A DNA stretch of 64,000 bases. Origin: Dysgonomonas sp. HDW5A (GTDB taxonomy: Bacteria > Bacteroidota > Bacteroidia > Bacteroidales > Dysgonomonadaceae). A program made the translations under genes and the position numbers. Numbering within the stretch: the stretch's first letter is position 1; each line of letters opens with the position of its first letter. This document shows, piece after piece, positions 42,269 through 50,877 of the stretch. The notes below the pieces were generated by a model. The model saw nothing but the letters and a program-made list of their open reading frames with translations, was not told the DNA's origin and made no database searches. The stretch covers positions 1,736,001 to 1,800,000 of the forward strand of contig NZ_CP049857.1 of assembly GCF_011299555.1 (NCBI RefSeq), written 5' to 3'.

Positions 42269-42766
42269 ATGAAAAAATTAGGATCAAAAGGACTTAAAGT
42301 ATTAAAAACACTTCACCTCATATTTGCCATGGTATGGACTGCCGGAGCAATTGCCATGGTATTAATCACTTTTTTGATAAAAGCCCAGTCGGGAGATGAA
42401 CTGCATGTAAAATACAGTATACTGCTTTTGATTGATAACTGGCTTATAATTACAGGAGCAATGACCAGTTTGGTTATTGGTATTGTGTACGGAGTATTTA
42501 CCAACTGGGGTTTCTTTAAACAGCGATGGATTGTGGTGAAGTGGATAATTACCGTAGCACAAATATTATTCGGGACATTTGCCTATCATCCATGGCTTAC
42601 CAGAAATCTGGAAATTATAGGTGAATTGAAAGAACAGGCTGTGTACCATACTGAATTTATGGCTAATAACAGATGTATGGAAATCAGTGGTTTTTTTCAG
42701 TCTGGCTTGCTGTTGTTTATGATTGTAATTTCTGTTTTCAAACCGTGGAAGGCTAAAAAGCGTTAG
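42269..42766 (+). CDS. Four-helix inner-membrane protein (DUF2269/CopD-like)
   Basis: 165 residues with four hydrophobic segments (about 13-34, 46-72, 84-102, 137-156). The first begins with a His ('KTLHLIFAMVWTAGAIAMV'), as in haem- or metal-associated CopD/DUF2269-type proteins. It lies 47 bp after marR with a MarR-like operator between. Its role, perhaps in stress response linked to the exporter, is inference. Confidence 0.6.
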   Translation: MKKLGSKGLKVLKTLHLIFAMVWTAGAIAMVLITFLIKAQSGDELHVKYSILLLIDNWLIITGAMTSLVIGIVYGVFTNWGFFKQRWIVVKWIITVAQILFGTFAYHPWLTRNLEIIGELKEQAVYHTEFMANNRCMEISGFFQSGLLLFMIVISVFKPWKAKKR

Positions 42767-42786
42767 ACTTAATTGATTCTATATAT

Positions 42787-42826
42787 AAATAAAGAGCTCA
42801 CAGAATGTGAGCTCTTTATTTGTTTT
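42787..42826. terminator. Strong bidirectional terminator
   Basis: A perfect 16-bp stem (42787-42802 with 42806-42821) with a GAA loop and T-rich right end, between convergent genes. Confidence 0.9.
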
Positions 42827-42850
42827 AATATACTGAAAAGGTATAATGCC

Positions 42851-45136
42851 TTAATGTTTGAACCAGCTGTCCGGGATATCTTGTATGCCGCCTCCGTTTA
42901 TGCTGTACTGAAGTTTAAGAGTATAACCACCTCCGCCTTCAAGAAAATCGATTTGGAAAGGATGCATACCTTTTTCCAGAGCTATTTGTCCGCTTTTCAT
43001 TACAGCAGAATGTTGTCCGTCATTATCGACAACAGGTTCTCCTGCAATATATAATACACCTCCATCATCACAATTGAAGAAGAAGCTGTAAGTTCCGGTT
43101 TCAGGAACATCAATATATCCATTGAATTTTAAACCGAATGAATTGGTTTCTTTGGGAGCTTTGATATTGGTAACTACGAATGTTTCATCAGGAGTACCTT
43201 GTATTTCCGATGTGTTTTTGTAATACTTATCGAAGAAACCGCAAAGAAGCCCTTGCAATGGGTTTTCTACAAGTACCGCCTTCTTTAAAGTAGAAGGTTT
43301 GAAGTTTAAAGTATATATCTCACCTCTTACGCCGCTTGAGCTGAATAGAGCCATTTTAAGTAGTGTAGGTTGAGATATTGTAAGTGGTTGCAGTAACTTG
43401 GCCGAATTGACAGTTGGCGTGCTGCCATCGGTCGTATAATGTATAGTCATGCCGGCAAGTGGACTCTGTACAAAAAAGTCTGTCGCATCAATAAATACAT
43501 TTTCTTGAGCAAAACCTTCAATATCGGGCAGCCTGTAATTTACACCCATAGCATCCAGTCTTGGATACTGTTTTAATAAGCGTTGAGAAAAATCATCGAA
43601 TCTGCTTGTGCTGTTTGTCCATACACGTTCGGCCAGTGCAATCATACGAGGATACATCTGAAACTCGGCTTGTTGTTCTGACGGGATCATTTCTGTCCAT
43701 AAATTGGCCTGAGCTCCTTTTATGAGATGCGCTTTGTCTGCAGGTACATCACTTGGAATAACCTCCATGTGATAAACATTATTTACGCTGATATTATTAT
43801 TTACATAATCGAAGTACAGAGGATTGGTTGGAGTCATAATAACTTCACTGTTTCCTAATACTGCTTTTTTTGGTGAGTCTTTTACCCAGCCTCTCCAATA
43901 CATTACTGTAACATTTGGGTTTGTTCCTCCATCAAGAATCTCATCCCAGGCAATTATTTTTTTGCCATGTGCTTCAACAAACTCTTGCATTTCATGTACG
44001 AAATGGCTTTGCAGCTTTTCTACATCCTCAATGTTATTAGCTTTCATAAACTCTTTACATAATGGAGAATCTTTCCACGACTTTTTGTCAACCTCATCTG
44101 CTCCTATATGTATATATTTTGATGGAAATAGATCTATAACTTCCTGTAATACATCTTTAGTAAAAGTATAAGCCTCTTCTTTGCAGGCACAAACCGGTGT
44201 GGAAAAAAGTTCTCCCCACTCTGATTTTTCTCCCTCAATAAGATACGGATATGCATTTATAGCCGCCATCATATGGCCGGGAACATCTATTTCGGGAATA
44301 ATTTCTATGTGTTTCGATTGTGCATAAGCTATAAGATCTTTCATTTCTTCCTGAGTATAGAACCCACCATAAACGGTTTTACCATCTTTTTCATGAATAA
44401 AACGAGGGTCTATTTTGAAATTTGGATTCTCTTCCGCTTTTTTCATGCAAGCAGAATCTTGATTGTTGAAAGTACGCCAAGCCCCTTCATTGGTAAGTTT
44501 GGGGTACTTTTTTATCTCAAGACGCCATCCTTGGTCATCAGTTAAATGTAGATGAAATTTATTGAATTTGTAAAGAGACAATCTGTCGATATGTTTCTTC
44601 AAGTAGTCAAGTGTGAAAAAATGGCGTGATACATCCAGATGCATTCCTCTCCAATCAAAAGCAGGGCTATCCTCTATCCGAAGGCTTGGGATCGAAGCAG
44701 ATGCGGGTACATTATAACTCGCCGATTCAATATTTGCAGGCAGTAATTGTCTGAGAGTTTGTAATGCATTGAATGCTCCATGTCCGTCACTCGCTAAGAT
44801 TTCAATTCTGTTGGGACTAACATTCAGAATATATGCCTCGGCTTTTTCCAATTGAGAACTGTATTTTATCTCGATCACATTTTTAGAACCTTTTTTAACA
44901 ATGGGAATGTTTTTTCCGATAGCCGATTTTAGCAGCTCCTGTAAATAAGTGGCTTCATTGTTAAATTTGTCCATATCTGAAACGACAATTTTAGTCTTAT
45001 CGTTGATGACAAAATTTCCATTATCTATTTTAATATTCGAAGGGTAGGGAATAAGAGGTAATTCTTGTGCATTCGAATTTTGTGCACAAAGAATAAATCC
45101 ACTTATCAAAAGTAAAAACACGTAAAACTTTTTCAT
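42851..45136 (-). CDS. Secreted beta-N-acetylhexosaminidase (GH20) with PA14 domain
   Basis: 761 residues: signal peptide (cleavage about residue 23), GH20b N-terminal domain (about 25-150), and the GH20 catalytic barrel (about 155-500) with 'KFHLHLTDDQGWRLEIKKYP' and the catalytic Asp-Glu pair in 'HIGADEVDK' (about 345). A chitobiase-C-like segment ('IHYTTDGSTPTVNS') and a PA14 domain ('TGTYSFFFNCDDGGVLYIAGE.. LEKGMHPFQIDF', about 650-755) follow. It removes terminal GlcNAc/GalNAc from host or fungal glycans in the periplasm or at the surface. It diverges from the GH3 gene. Confidence 0.94.
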   Translation of the reverse strand: MKKFYVFLLLISGFILCAQNSNAQELPLIPYPSNIKIDNGNFVINDKTKIVVSDMDKFNNEATYLQELLKSAIGKNIPIVKKGSKNVIEIKYSSQLEKAEAYILNVSPNRIEILASDGHGAFNALQTLRQLLPANIESASYNVPASASIPSLRIEDSPAFDWRGMHLDVSRHFFTLDYLKKHIDRLSLYKFNKFHLHLTDDQGWRLEIKKYPKLTNEGAWRTFNNQDSACMKKAEENPNFKIDPRFIHEKDGKTVYGGFYTQEEMKDLIAYAQSKHIEIIPEIDVPGHMMAAINAYPYLIEGEKSEWGELFSTPVCACKEEAYTFTKDVLQEVIDLFPSKYIHIGADEVDKKSWKDSPLCKEFMKANNIEDVEKLQSHFVHEMQEFVEAHGKKIIAWDEILDGGTNPNVTVMYWRGWVKDSPKKAVLGNSEVIMTPTNPLYFDYVNNNISVNNVYHMEVIPSDVPADKAHLIKGAQANLWTEMIPSEQQAEFQMYPRMIALAERVWTNSTSRFDDFSQRLLKQYPRLDAMGVNYRLPDIEGFAQENVFIDATDFFVQSPLAGMTIHYTTDGSTPTVNSAKLLQPLTISQPTLLKMALFSSSGVRGEIYTLNFKPSTLKKAVLVENPLQGLLCGFFDKYYKNTSEIQGTPDETFVVTNIKAPKETNSFGLKFNGYIDVPETGTYSFFFNCDDGGVLYIAGEPVVDNDGQHSAVMKSGQIALEKGMHPFQIDFLEGGGGYTLKLQYSINGGGIQDIPDSWFKH

Positions 45137-45254
45137 GATTGGTAAATAGGTTTATAGTATGATTATGTAAATATACGATTTTTGCCCAAAAGGCAGACTT
45201 AACTATATCGGTCTTTTGATTTTTATAGTTAGTGTTATTTTGACAAATAATCAA

Positions 45255-45262
45255 TATATTTG
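45255..45262 (+). promoter_or_regulatory. Candidate -7 box for the GH3 gene
   Basis: TATATTTG 46 bp before the start codon. No clear -33 element at the right distance. Confidence 0.35.
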
Positions 45263-45307
45263 AAGTCCGAATAGTCAAATGTTACACTATATAAAATATT
45301 AATATCG

Positions 45308-47542
45308 ATGAAAAAAACATTCGCAACAGCTTTTGTTATGGCGTCGGCCGTTTTAAACCTGATGGCTCAAAATCCGGCGATAGAAAAACGGGTAGATGAC
45401 CTGCTTAAACAAATGACGCTCGAAGAGAAGGTCGGACAATTGAATCAGTATACAGGAGATTGGTCTGCTGCTACAGGTCCTATTACTAAAGATGGTGATA
45501 AACAAAATCAAATTCGCACAGGACAGATTGGTTCTATGCTGAATGTAAAAGGAGTGGAGCATACACGCCAGTGTCAGGAAATGGCAATGCAATCGAGATT
45601 GAAAATTCCATTGCTTTTCGGACAAGATGTAATTCATGGTTATAAAACAACATTCCCTATTCCATTAGCAGAAGCTGCCAGTTGGGATCTGGATGCAATT
45701 GAGCTGGGGTCACGTATTGCTGCTGTGGAAGCTGCCGCAAGTGGGATACACTGGACTTTTGCTCCTATGGTTGATATCAGTCGCGATCCTCGTTGGGGAC
45801 GTGTGATGGAAGGAGCAGGAGAAGACCCTTATCTGGGTTCGTTGATTGCTAAGGCAAGAGTTAAAGGCTTTCAGGGCGAAAAGCTCGGCGAAACGAATAG
45901 TGTAATGGCTTGTGCCAAACATTTTGCAGCCTATGGTGCTGCTGTTGGCGGACGCGATTATAACTCGGTTGATATGAGTGACCGTATGCTTTGGGAAGTA
46001 TACCTTCCTCCCTTTAAAGCGGCTTTGGATGCGGGAGCTGCTACCTTTATGAATTCATTTAATGACCTCAATGGTGTTCCTGCAACAGGTAATGCCTACT
46101 TGTTACGCGATATTCTCAAAGGTAAATGGGGCTTTACAGGCTTTGTTGTATCGGATTGGGGATCGGTTGGAGAAATGATACCTCATGGTTTTGTAAAAGA
46201 TGGAAAAGACGCAGCTTTAGTAGCTCTTACCGCAGGGAGCGATATGGATATGGAGAGCAGATGCTACAAAAATAACTTGGCTGATCTGGTTAAAGAGAAA
46301 AAGGTAGACATTGCTTTGGTTGATGATGCGGTAAGACGTATTTTATACAAGAAATTTGAATTGGGTTTATTCGAAGATCCTTATAAATATAGTGATCTTA
46401 AAAGAGAAAAAAGGGAACTTAACAACCCCGAGCATACTAAAGCTGCCAGAGAAATAGGAGCTAAAAGTATTGTACTATTGAAAAACGAAAATAATGTTTT
46501 GCCTCTGTCTAAAGAAACTAAAACAATTGCTTTTATAGGACCTTTAGTAAAAGAGTACAGACAAAATCTAGGTTTCTGGTCAGTGGAACTGGATGATGTA
46601 GACTATGATAAATTTATAGTATCTCAATGGGATGGGCTTCAAAATAAAGTGGGTAAGACCTCGAAGTTGCTTTATGCTAAAGGCTGCGAAATAGAAGGTG
46701 ACGACAAAAGCGGATTTGCAGAAGCTGTATCAATAGCTAATCAAGCCGATGTGGTAATACTAAGTATCGGTGAAAGACGTGATATGAGTGGTGAGGCAAA
46801 AAGTCGTAGCGATATTAGCCTTCCCGGAGTTCAGGAAGAGTTGGTAAAAGCTATCCAAGCCACAGGAAAGCCTGTAGTTGTTTTAATTAATGCAGGTCGT
46901 CCGTTGGTGTTTAATTGGACTGCCGATAATGTTCCCGCTATTCTTTATACATGGTGGTTAGGATCAGAGGCAGGTAACTCTATTGCAGATGTATTGTTTG
47001 GAGATGTAAATCCTTCGGCTAAATTACCTATGACTTTTCCTCGATCGGTGGGTCAGATACCTATTTATCACAGTTACTTTAATACAGGTAGACCTGCGAA
47101 AAATGAGAATGACCTGAATTATGTATCAGCATATATTGATTTGCCTAATTCTCCTAAATTTCCTTTCGGATACGGACTGAGCTATACAACATTCGGATAT
47201 TCCGATTTGAAACTATCTAAAAAACAAATCAAAAAAGGTGAAACTATCGAAGTTACTGCCCGTATAACCAATACCGGAAAATATGCAGGTGAAGAGGTTG
47301 TACAATTGTATCTACGAGATAGGGTAGGATCGGTTGTTAGACCTGTGAAAGAATTGAAAGGCTTTGAAAAGATAAAATTAAATGCAGGAGAGAGCAAAAC
47401 GGTGACTTTTGTTATTGATAACGAAAAACTATCTTTCTACAATCAAAAGCTGGAATTTGATTCAGAACCGGGCGAATTTGATCTTATGATTGGTTCATCG
47501 GCTGAAGACATCAGATTGAAGTCAGAATTTGAACTGCTTTGA
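45308..47542 (+). CDS. bglX: Periplasmic beta-glucosidase (GH3)
   Basis: 744 residues: signal peptide (cleavage about residue 20, 'LNLMAQ'), and a GH3 N-terminal barrel with 'MTLEEKVGQLNQY', 'DPRWGRVMEGAGEDPYLGS', 'ACAKHFAAYGA' and the nucleophile Asp in 'FVVSDWGSV' (about 283). The GH3 C-terminal domain (about 375-600, 'SIVLLKNENNVLPLSK') and a fibronectin III-like domain (about 650-740, 'TNTGKYAGEEVVQLYLRD') complete it. The architecture is that of BglX. It hydrolyses beta-linked gluco-oligosaccharides. It is divergent from the GH20 gene and followed by a terminator. Confidence 0.93.
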   Translation: MKKTFATAFVMASAVLNLMAQNPAIEKRVDDLLKQMTLEEKVGQLNQYTGDWSAATGPITKDGDKQNQIRTGQIGSMLNVKGVEHTRQCQEMAMQSRLKIPLLFGQDVIHGYKTTFPIPLAEAASWDLDAIELGSRIAAVEAAASGIHWTFAPMVDISRDPRWGRVMEGAGEDPYLGSLIAKARVKGFQGEKLGETNSVMACAKHFAAYGAAVGGRDYNSVDMSDRMLWEVYLPPFKAALDAGAATFMNSFNDLNGVPATGNAYLLRDILKGKWGFTGFVVSDWGSVGEMIPHGFVKDGKDAALVALTAGSDMDMESRCYKNNLADLVKEKKVDIALVDDAVRRILYKKFELGLFEDPYKYSDLKREKRELNNPEHTKAAREIGAKSIVLLKNENNVLPLSKETKTIAFIGPLVKEYRQNLGFWSVELDDVDYDKFIVSQWDGLQNKVGKTSKLLYAKGCEIEGDDKSGFAEAVSIANQADVVILSIGERRDMSGEAKSRSDISLPGVQEELVKAIQATGKPVVVLINAGRPLVFNWTADNVPAILYTWWLGSEAGNSIADVLFGDVNPSAKLPMTFPRSVGQIPIYHSYFNTGRPAKNENDLNYVSAYIDLPNSPKFPFGYGLSYTTFGYSDLKLSKKQIKKGETIEVTARITNTGKYAGEEVVQLYLRDRVGSVVRPVKELKGFEKIKLNAGESKTVTFVIDNEKLSFYNQKLEFDSEPGEFDLMIGSSAEDIRLKSEFELL

Positions 47543-47561
47543 TCAGTTGGATATGGAAAAA

Positions 47562-47597
47562 AGAAAAAGTCTGAAGATATCTTCAGACTTTTTCTCT
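47562..47597. terminator. Terminator after bglX and the tRNA-Asn genes
   Basis: A palindrome of about 34 bp centred on GAAGATATCTTC, with arms AGAAAAAGTCTGAAGAT and its complement, T-rich on the right. It can end transcription of both bglX and the minus-strand tRNAs. Confidence 0.88.
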
Positions 47598-47602
47598 TTT
47601 TG

Positions 47603-47676
47603 CTCTCCCTCTTGGACTTGAACCAAGGACCCTCTGATTAACAGTCAGATGCTCTAACCAACTGAGCTAAGGAAGA
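47603..47676 (-). tRNA. tRNA-Asn (GUU), distal copy
   Basis: 74 nt, reading on the minus strand. Acceptor stem TCTTCCT/AGGGAGA (one G:U pair), D arm with AGCTCAGTTGGTTAGAGC, anticodon stem-loop CTGACTGTTAATCAG giving GTT, and T arm CTTGG-TTCAAGT-CCAAG. CCA is not encoded. It is the same as the copy 32 bp away. Confidence 0.97.
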
Positions 47677-47708
47677 GTATAAACTCTTAGATAATACAAT
47701 AAAAAAAG

Positions 47709-47782
47709 CTCTCCCTCTTGGACTTGAACCAAGGACCCTCTGATTAACAGTCAGATGCTCTAACCAACTGAGCTAAGGAAGA
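47709..47782 (-). tRNA. tRNA-Asn (GUU), proximal copy
   Basis: 74 nt with the same sequence as the copy at 47603-47676; the two are separated by 32 bp and likely share a transcript ending at the 47.57 kb hairpin. CCA is not encoded. Confidence 0.97.
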
Positions 47783-47846
47783 ATGTTTTTTTGTTGCTTT
47801 TCTCCAAAAGCGTAGCAAAAGTAGGGCTTATTTCCGAATTATGCAA

Positions 47847-47854
47847 TATCTTTG
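47847..47854 (+). promoter_or_regulatory. Candidate -7 box of the PfkB kinase gene
   Basis: TATCTTTG 18 bp before the chosen ATG; it would give a very short leader. No clear -33 TTG. Confidence 0.35.
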
Positions 47855-47872
47855 CATGAAAATTTAAGAAAA

Positions 47873-48844
47873 ATGAAGGTATTAGGAATGGGAAACGCCT
47901 TAGTGGACGTTTTAGCATTGATAGACAACGATATTCTATTAGAAGAATTGGGGCTTCCAAAAGGAAGTATGCAGTTAATTGATGAGGCAAAAAAAGAATC
48001 TTTGCATCTAGCAATGGCTGACAGAGAAAAATTTGTGGCTTCGGGAGGTTCTGCCTCTAATACAATAAATGGTCTTGCCCGCCTCGATATTGCAACCGGT
48101 TTTATCGGACGTGTAGGTAAAGATTTCTACGGAACCTATTATAAACACGATCTTGACAAATGTAAAGTAACATCACATCTGATTATAACCGATGATGAAG
48201 CTTCGGGTATTGCAACTACATTTGTTTCGAAAGACGGACAACGTACTTTCGGTACTTTCTTAGGTGCAGCTGCAGGGTTAACTGCTGAGGACTTGAAAGA
48301 ATCGGATTTTGTAGGATATGACTATTTCTACATTGAAGGATATTTAGTTCAAAATCTCGATTTGATTCGCAAAGCTATAACATTGGCTAAAGAAGCAGGA
48401 TTGAAAGTTGTTCTGGATATGGCAAGTTATAATGTAGTAGAAGCTAGTCGTGATTTTCTGCTTGAGATTATTCCTAACTATATAGATATTGTTTTTGCTA
48501 ACGAAGAAGAAGCCGAAGCATTATTTAATTTGGATGCAGAGCAATCATTAGACCTTTTGGCAAACGATGTGGAGATTGCTATCGTGAAAGTAGGAGAGAA
48601 AGGTTCATGGATAAAGAGAGGCGACGAAAAAATATTTGTGCCTGCTTTGAAAGTAAACTGCATTGATACTACCGGAGCCGGTGATTTGTATGCTGCCGGA
48701 TTTTTATATGGTTTGATTAAAAATCAATCTTTGGAGAAAAGCGGAGAAATGGGTACATTACTTGCCGGAAACGTAATACAGGTAGTAGGTCCTAAAATGG
48801 ATGACGCCAAATGGGATGAGCTGATTATTGAGTTAGCGAAATAA
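47873..48844 (+). CDS. PfkB-family sugar/nucleoside kinase
   Basis: ATG at 47873 gives the usual start 'KVLGMGNALVDVLA'; an in-frame TTG lies 21 bp upstream. 323 residues of ribokinase fold: 'VASGGSASNTINGLARL' (about 52-68), the 'GFIGRVGKDFYG' motif, and the catalytic 'DTTGAGDLYAAGFLYG' (about 264-279, with the base Asp). The pattern 'NALVDVLALID' and 'SGGSASNT' is close to adenosine kinase-like members, but the substrate cannot be fixed from sequence. Confidence 0.88.
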   Translation: MKVLGMGNALVDVLALIDNDILLEELGLPKGSMQLIDEAKKESLHLAMADREKFVASGGSASNTINGLARLDIATGFIGRVGKDFYGTYYKHDLDKCKVTSHLIITDDEASGIATTFVSKDGQRTFGTFLGAAAGLTAEDLKESDFVGYDYFYIEGYLVQNLDLIRKAITLAKEAGLKVVLDMASYNVVEASRDFLLEIIPNYIDIVFANEEEAEALFNLDAEQSLDLLANDVEIAIVKVGEKGSWIKRGDEKIFVPALKVNCIDTTGAGDLYAAGFLYGLIKNQSLEKSGEMGTLLAGNVIQVVGPKMDDAKWDELIIELAK

Positions 48845-48888
48845 GTTTTAAGCGAAATATTTTTTACTTATATATAATAAAAGGGGGA

Positions 48889-48908
48889 AGGAATTTCTCC
48901 TTTTTTTG
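48889..48908 (+). terminator. Hairpin terminator after the PfkB gene
   Basis: Imperfect stem AAAAGG..GAA / TTTC.CCTTTT followed by a T run. Confidence 0.55.
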
Positions 48909-48936
48909 TTTCTGTAATGAGGGAAGGGTATAAAGC

Positions 48937-49003
48937 AAAAAAAGGTTGTCATCACGACAACCAATCTTCATTGTTAACCTTAAATCTAATACCATGAAAA
49001 ACA
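48937..49003 (-). ncRNA. Candidate small RNA with own promoter and terminator
   Basis: On the minus strand a -7 box TATATTTG (49009-49016) is followed by about 45 nt without a gene and then the hairpin GGTTGTC-gtgat-GACAACC (48944-48962) and TTTTTTT. This gives a transcript of about 65-70 nt. It starts near 49003, in the gap between the PfkB and rmuC genes. A related family of paralogous small RNAs with such an end is known in Bacteroides, but the relation is from memory and not checked. Confidence 0.55.
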
Positions 49004-49008
49004 CAGTA

Positions 49009-49016
49009 CAAATATA
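49009..49016 (-). promoter_or_regulatory. -7 box of the candidate small RNA
   Basis: TATATTTG on the minus strand, an exact TAnnTTTG match. The -33 region is A+T-rich without a clean TTG. Confidence 0.5.
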
Positions 49017-49075
49017 ATGGCTTTTATGTTATAAAACATACTTATAGATCATTATTTTGTCGTCATTAATGTTAT

Positions 49076-50338
49076 TTAACGATTTTCGGTGTTTGGAAGC
49101 TCTTTTTGAGGCTTTATTCCTAGTTCCTTTAACATTTCTGCTTGCCTTATTAAGTTTCCGTTACCATCTTTGAGTTGTATAAAAGCTTTATCGTAGCTTT
49201 TTTGTGTACGGTCTATATTCTTTCCTATTTCTTGAAGGGTCTCTACAAATCCTGCGAATTTATCATATAAAATAGCACCACGTTTTGCTATTTCCTGAGC
49301 GTTACGGCTCTGTGCTTCTCTTTTCCAAAGGTCGGCCACTACTTTAAGCGATGCGATGAGATTGGTAGGACTGATTAGCAAGATGCGCTTGCGGTAAGCA
49401 TAATCCCAAAGCCCCGAATCTAATTGCATAGCCAATATATAAGCCGGCTCGTTGGGAATGAACATCATGACAAAATCCAGAGATTCGATATAATCCTGAT
49501 ACGCCTTACTGCTAAGTTCATCAATATGTTTCTTGATGGAGATAATATGCTCTTTCTCGGCAATAATTCTCATCTCATCCGTATCAGCCTCTACATATCT
49601 GATATAGCCATTGAGAGAAACTTTGGAGTCTATTACAATTTTTCGACCACCCGGATATAGAATAACAATATCGGGTTGAAGAGCTTTATTTTCACTATTC
49701 AGTATCTTTTGCCCGTTTTCGTCGGTAAGCATATCCTGCGAGAAATACTCCTCCCCCTTCTTTAAGCCCGATTTTTCGAGTATAGACTCTAATATCATTT
49801 CACCCCAATTGCCTTGTATTTTATTATTTCCTTTGAGAGCCTTAGTCAGATTATTGGCATCTTCACTGATCTGATGATTGAGTACTACCAGTTCGCGGAT
49901 ACGTTCTTCGAGCGAGAAACGTTGTTTCGATTCTTTGTCATAAGTTTCTTCTACTTTCGTTTTGAATTCTGTTAATTTCTCACCTAAAGGCTTTAATATC
50001 GATTCCATATTCAACCTGTTGATGTCAGTGAAACGGCTCGATTTTTCTTCCAGAATCTGATTGGCTAATATCTGGAAATCCTTATTCAGTTGTTCCCTTG
50101 TATTTATAAGTTCCGATTGTTGATGCTTTAGTTGCTCTTCTTTGGCTTGAAGATTAGCTTTTAGGTTTGCCGATTCGTGTACCGCCTCAAGTTGTTTAGT
50201 CTGTAAGTTGGCTACCTCCGAGTTGAGGTGTTGATTTACACTCTTTAACTCCTTTATCTCTTGTTTTCCGGTAGAATATATCCACCAAATAATAAAAATA
50301 GAAAAAACTACAATTATTGTGATATAAATAAACTCCAT
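49076..50338 (-). CDS. rmuC: DNA recombination protein RmuC
   Basis: 420 residues: one N-terminal membrane helix (about 3-20), a long coiled coil (about 25-150, Gln/Glu/Lys-rich), and the RmuC core (about 165-375) with 'NNKIQGNWGEMILESILEKSGLKKGEEY', 'QPDIVILYPGGRKIVIDSKVSLNGY', and 'MFIPNEPAYILAMQ'. The core is a PD-(D/E)xK-like nuclease fold that limits recombination at inverted repeats. Single gene, divergent from the small peptidase gene. Confidence 0.93.
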   Translation of the reverse strand: MEFIYITIIVVFSIFIIWWIYSTGKQEIKELKSVNQHLNSEVANLQTKQLEAVHESANLKANLQAKEEQLKHQQSELINTREQLNKDFQILANQILEEKSSRFTDINRLNMESILKPLGEKLTEFKTKVEETYDKESKQRFSLEERIRELVVLNHQISEDANNLTKALKGNNKIQGNWGEMILESILEKSGLKKGEEYFSQDMLTDENGQKILNSENKALQPDIVILYPGGRKIVIDSKVSLNGYIRYVEADTDEMRIIAEKEHIISIKKHIDELSSKAYQDYIESLDFVMMFIPNEPAYILAMQLDSGLWDYAYRKRILLISPTNLIASLKVVADLWKREAQSRNAQEIAKRGAILYDKFAGFVETLQEIGKNIDRTQKSYDKAFIQLKDGNGNLIRQAEMLKELGIKPQKELPNTENR

Positions 50339-50470
50339 GGCACTTTTTTTGTTCTAATCTATATGTTGAAAATTATAGGCAAAGGTAATAAGTATAGAGG
50401 AGTAAGCGTTTAATGCAACAGAATTTAATTACAACCGTCTGCTGTATTCATGCTTGCCGAGGTAATAAAT

Positions 50471-50483
50471 AGGTCTGTGACCT
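50471..50483. repeat. Compact AGGTC-tgt-GACCT hairpin
   Basis: Same form as the hairpins after kdsD and mltF, but here in the gap between divergent genes. Confidence 0.4.
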
Positions 50484-50503
50484 GAAAGATCCTTTATTGT
50501 GAT

Positions 50504-50511
50504 TACTTTTG
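50504..50511 (+). promoter_or_regulatory. Candidate -7 box of the small peptidase gene
   Basis: TACTTTTG 18 bp before the ATG; no clear -33. Confidence 0.35.
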
Positions 50512-50528
50512 TTTCAAATTAGCTGTTG

Positions 50529-50870
50529 ATGAAGATATATTATAGTAACTATTTTCCACCTAAAGGTTTTGCCGCAATTAATCTGTTTGGCATTATAATC
50601 GGGCGGAAAGAATATGGCAGTTTGTCAAAGTATGAACTGAATCACGAAAAAATACATTCCAGACAAATAATAGAGATGCTATGGGTCTTTTTTTATTTAA
50701 TTTATCTTCTTGAATGGCTTTTTCGTTTGATTCAATATCGTGACAGAGTTGCAGCATATTATAATATCTCGTTTGAAAGAGAAGCGTATGATAATGATAC
50801 AAATCTTAATTATCTGGACAATAGAAAATGGTATGCATTTTTAAATTATATGTATAAAAAAGAAAGGTAG
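50529..50870 (+). CDS. Small predicted zinc metallopeptidase-like protein
   Basis: 113 residues from ATG at 50529 (an in-frame TTG lies just before). The sequence 'LNHEKIHSRQIIEMLWVFFYLIYLLEWLF' contains an HExxH motif (H38-E-K-I-H in 'NHEKIHSRQ'), next to a hydrophobic stretch. A candidate third ligand Glu lies about 45 residues later in 'YYNISFEREAYDND'. This is the gluzincin-like pattern in a minimal membrane-associated form. It ends 8 bp before the msrBA gene, so it is probably co-transcribed. Proteolytic activity is inferred from motifs only. Confidence 0.65.
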   Translation: MKIYYSNYFPPKGFAAINLFGIIIGRKEYGSLSKYELNHEKIHSRQIIEMLWVFFYLIYLLEWLFRLIQYRDRVAAYYNISFEREAYDNDTNLNYLDNRKWYAFLNYMYKKER

Positions 50871-50877
50871 GTAAACC

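Noticed and set aside
42773-43054. 93-codon frame opposite the GH20 gene end
   Set aside because: It overlaps the terminator and the well-supported GH20 coding strand.
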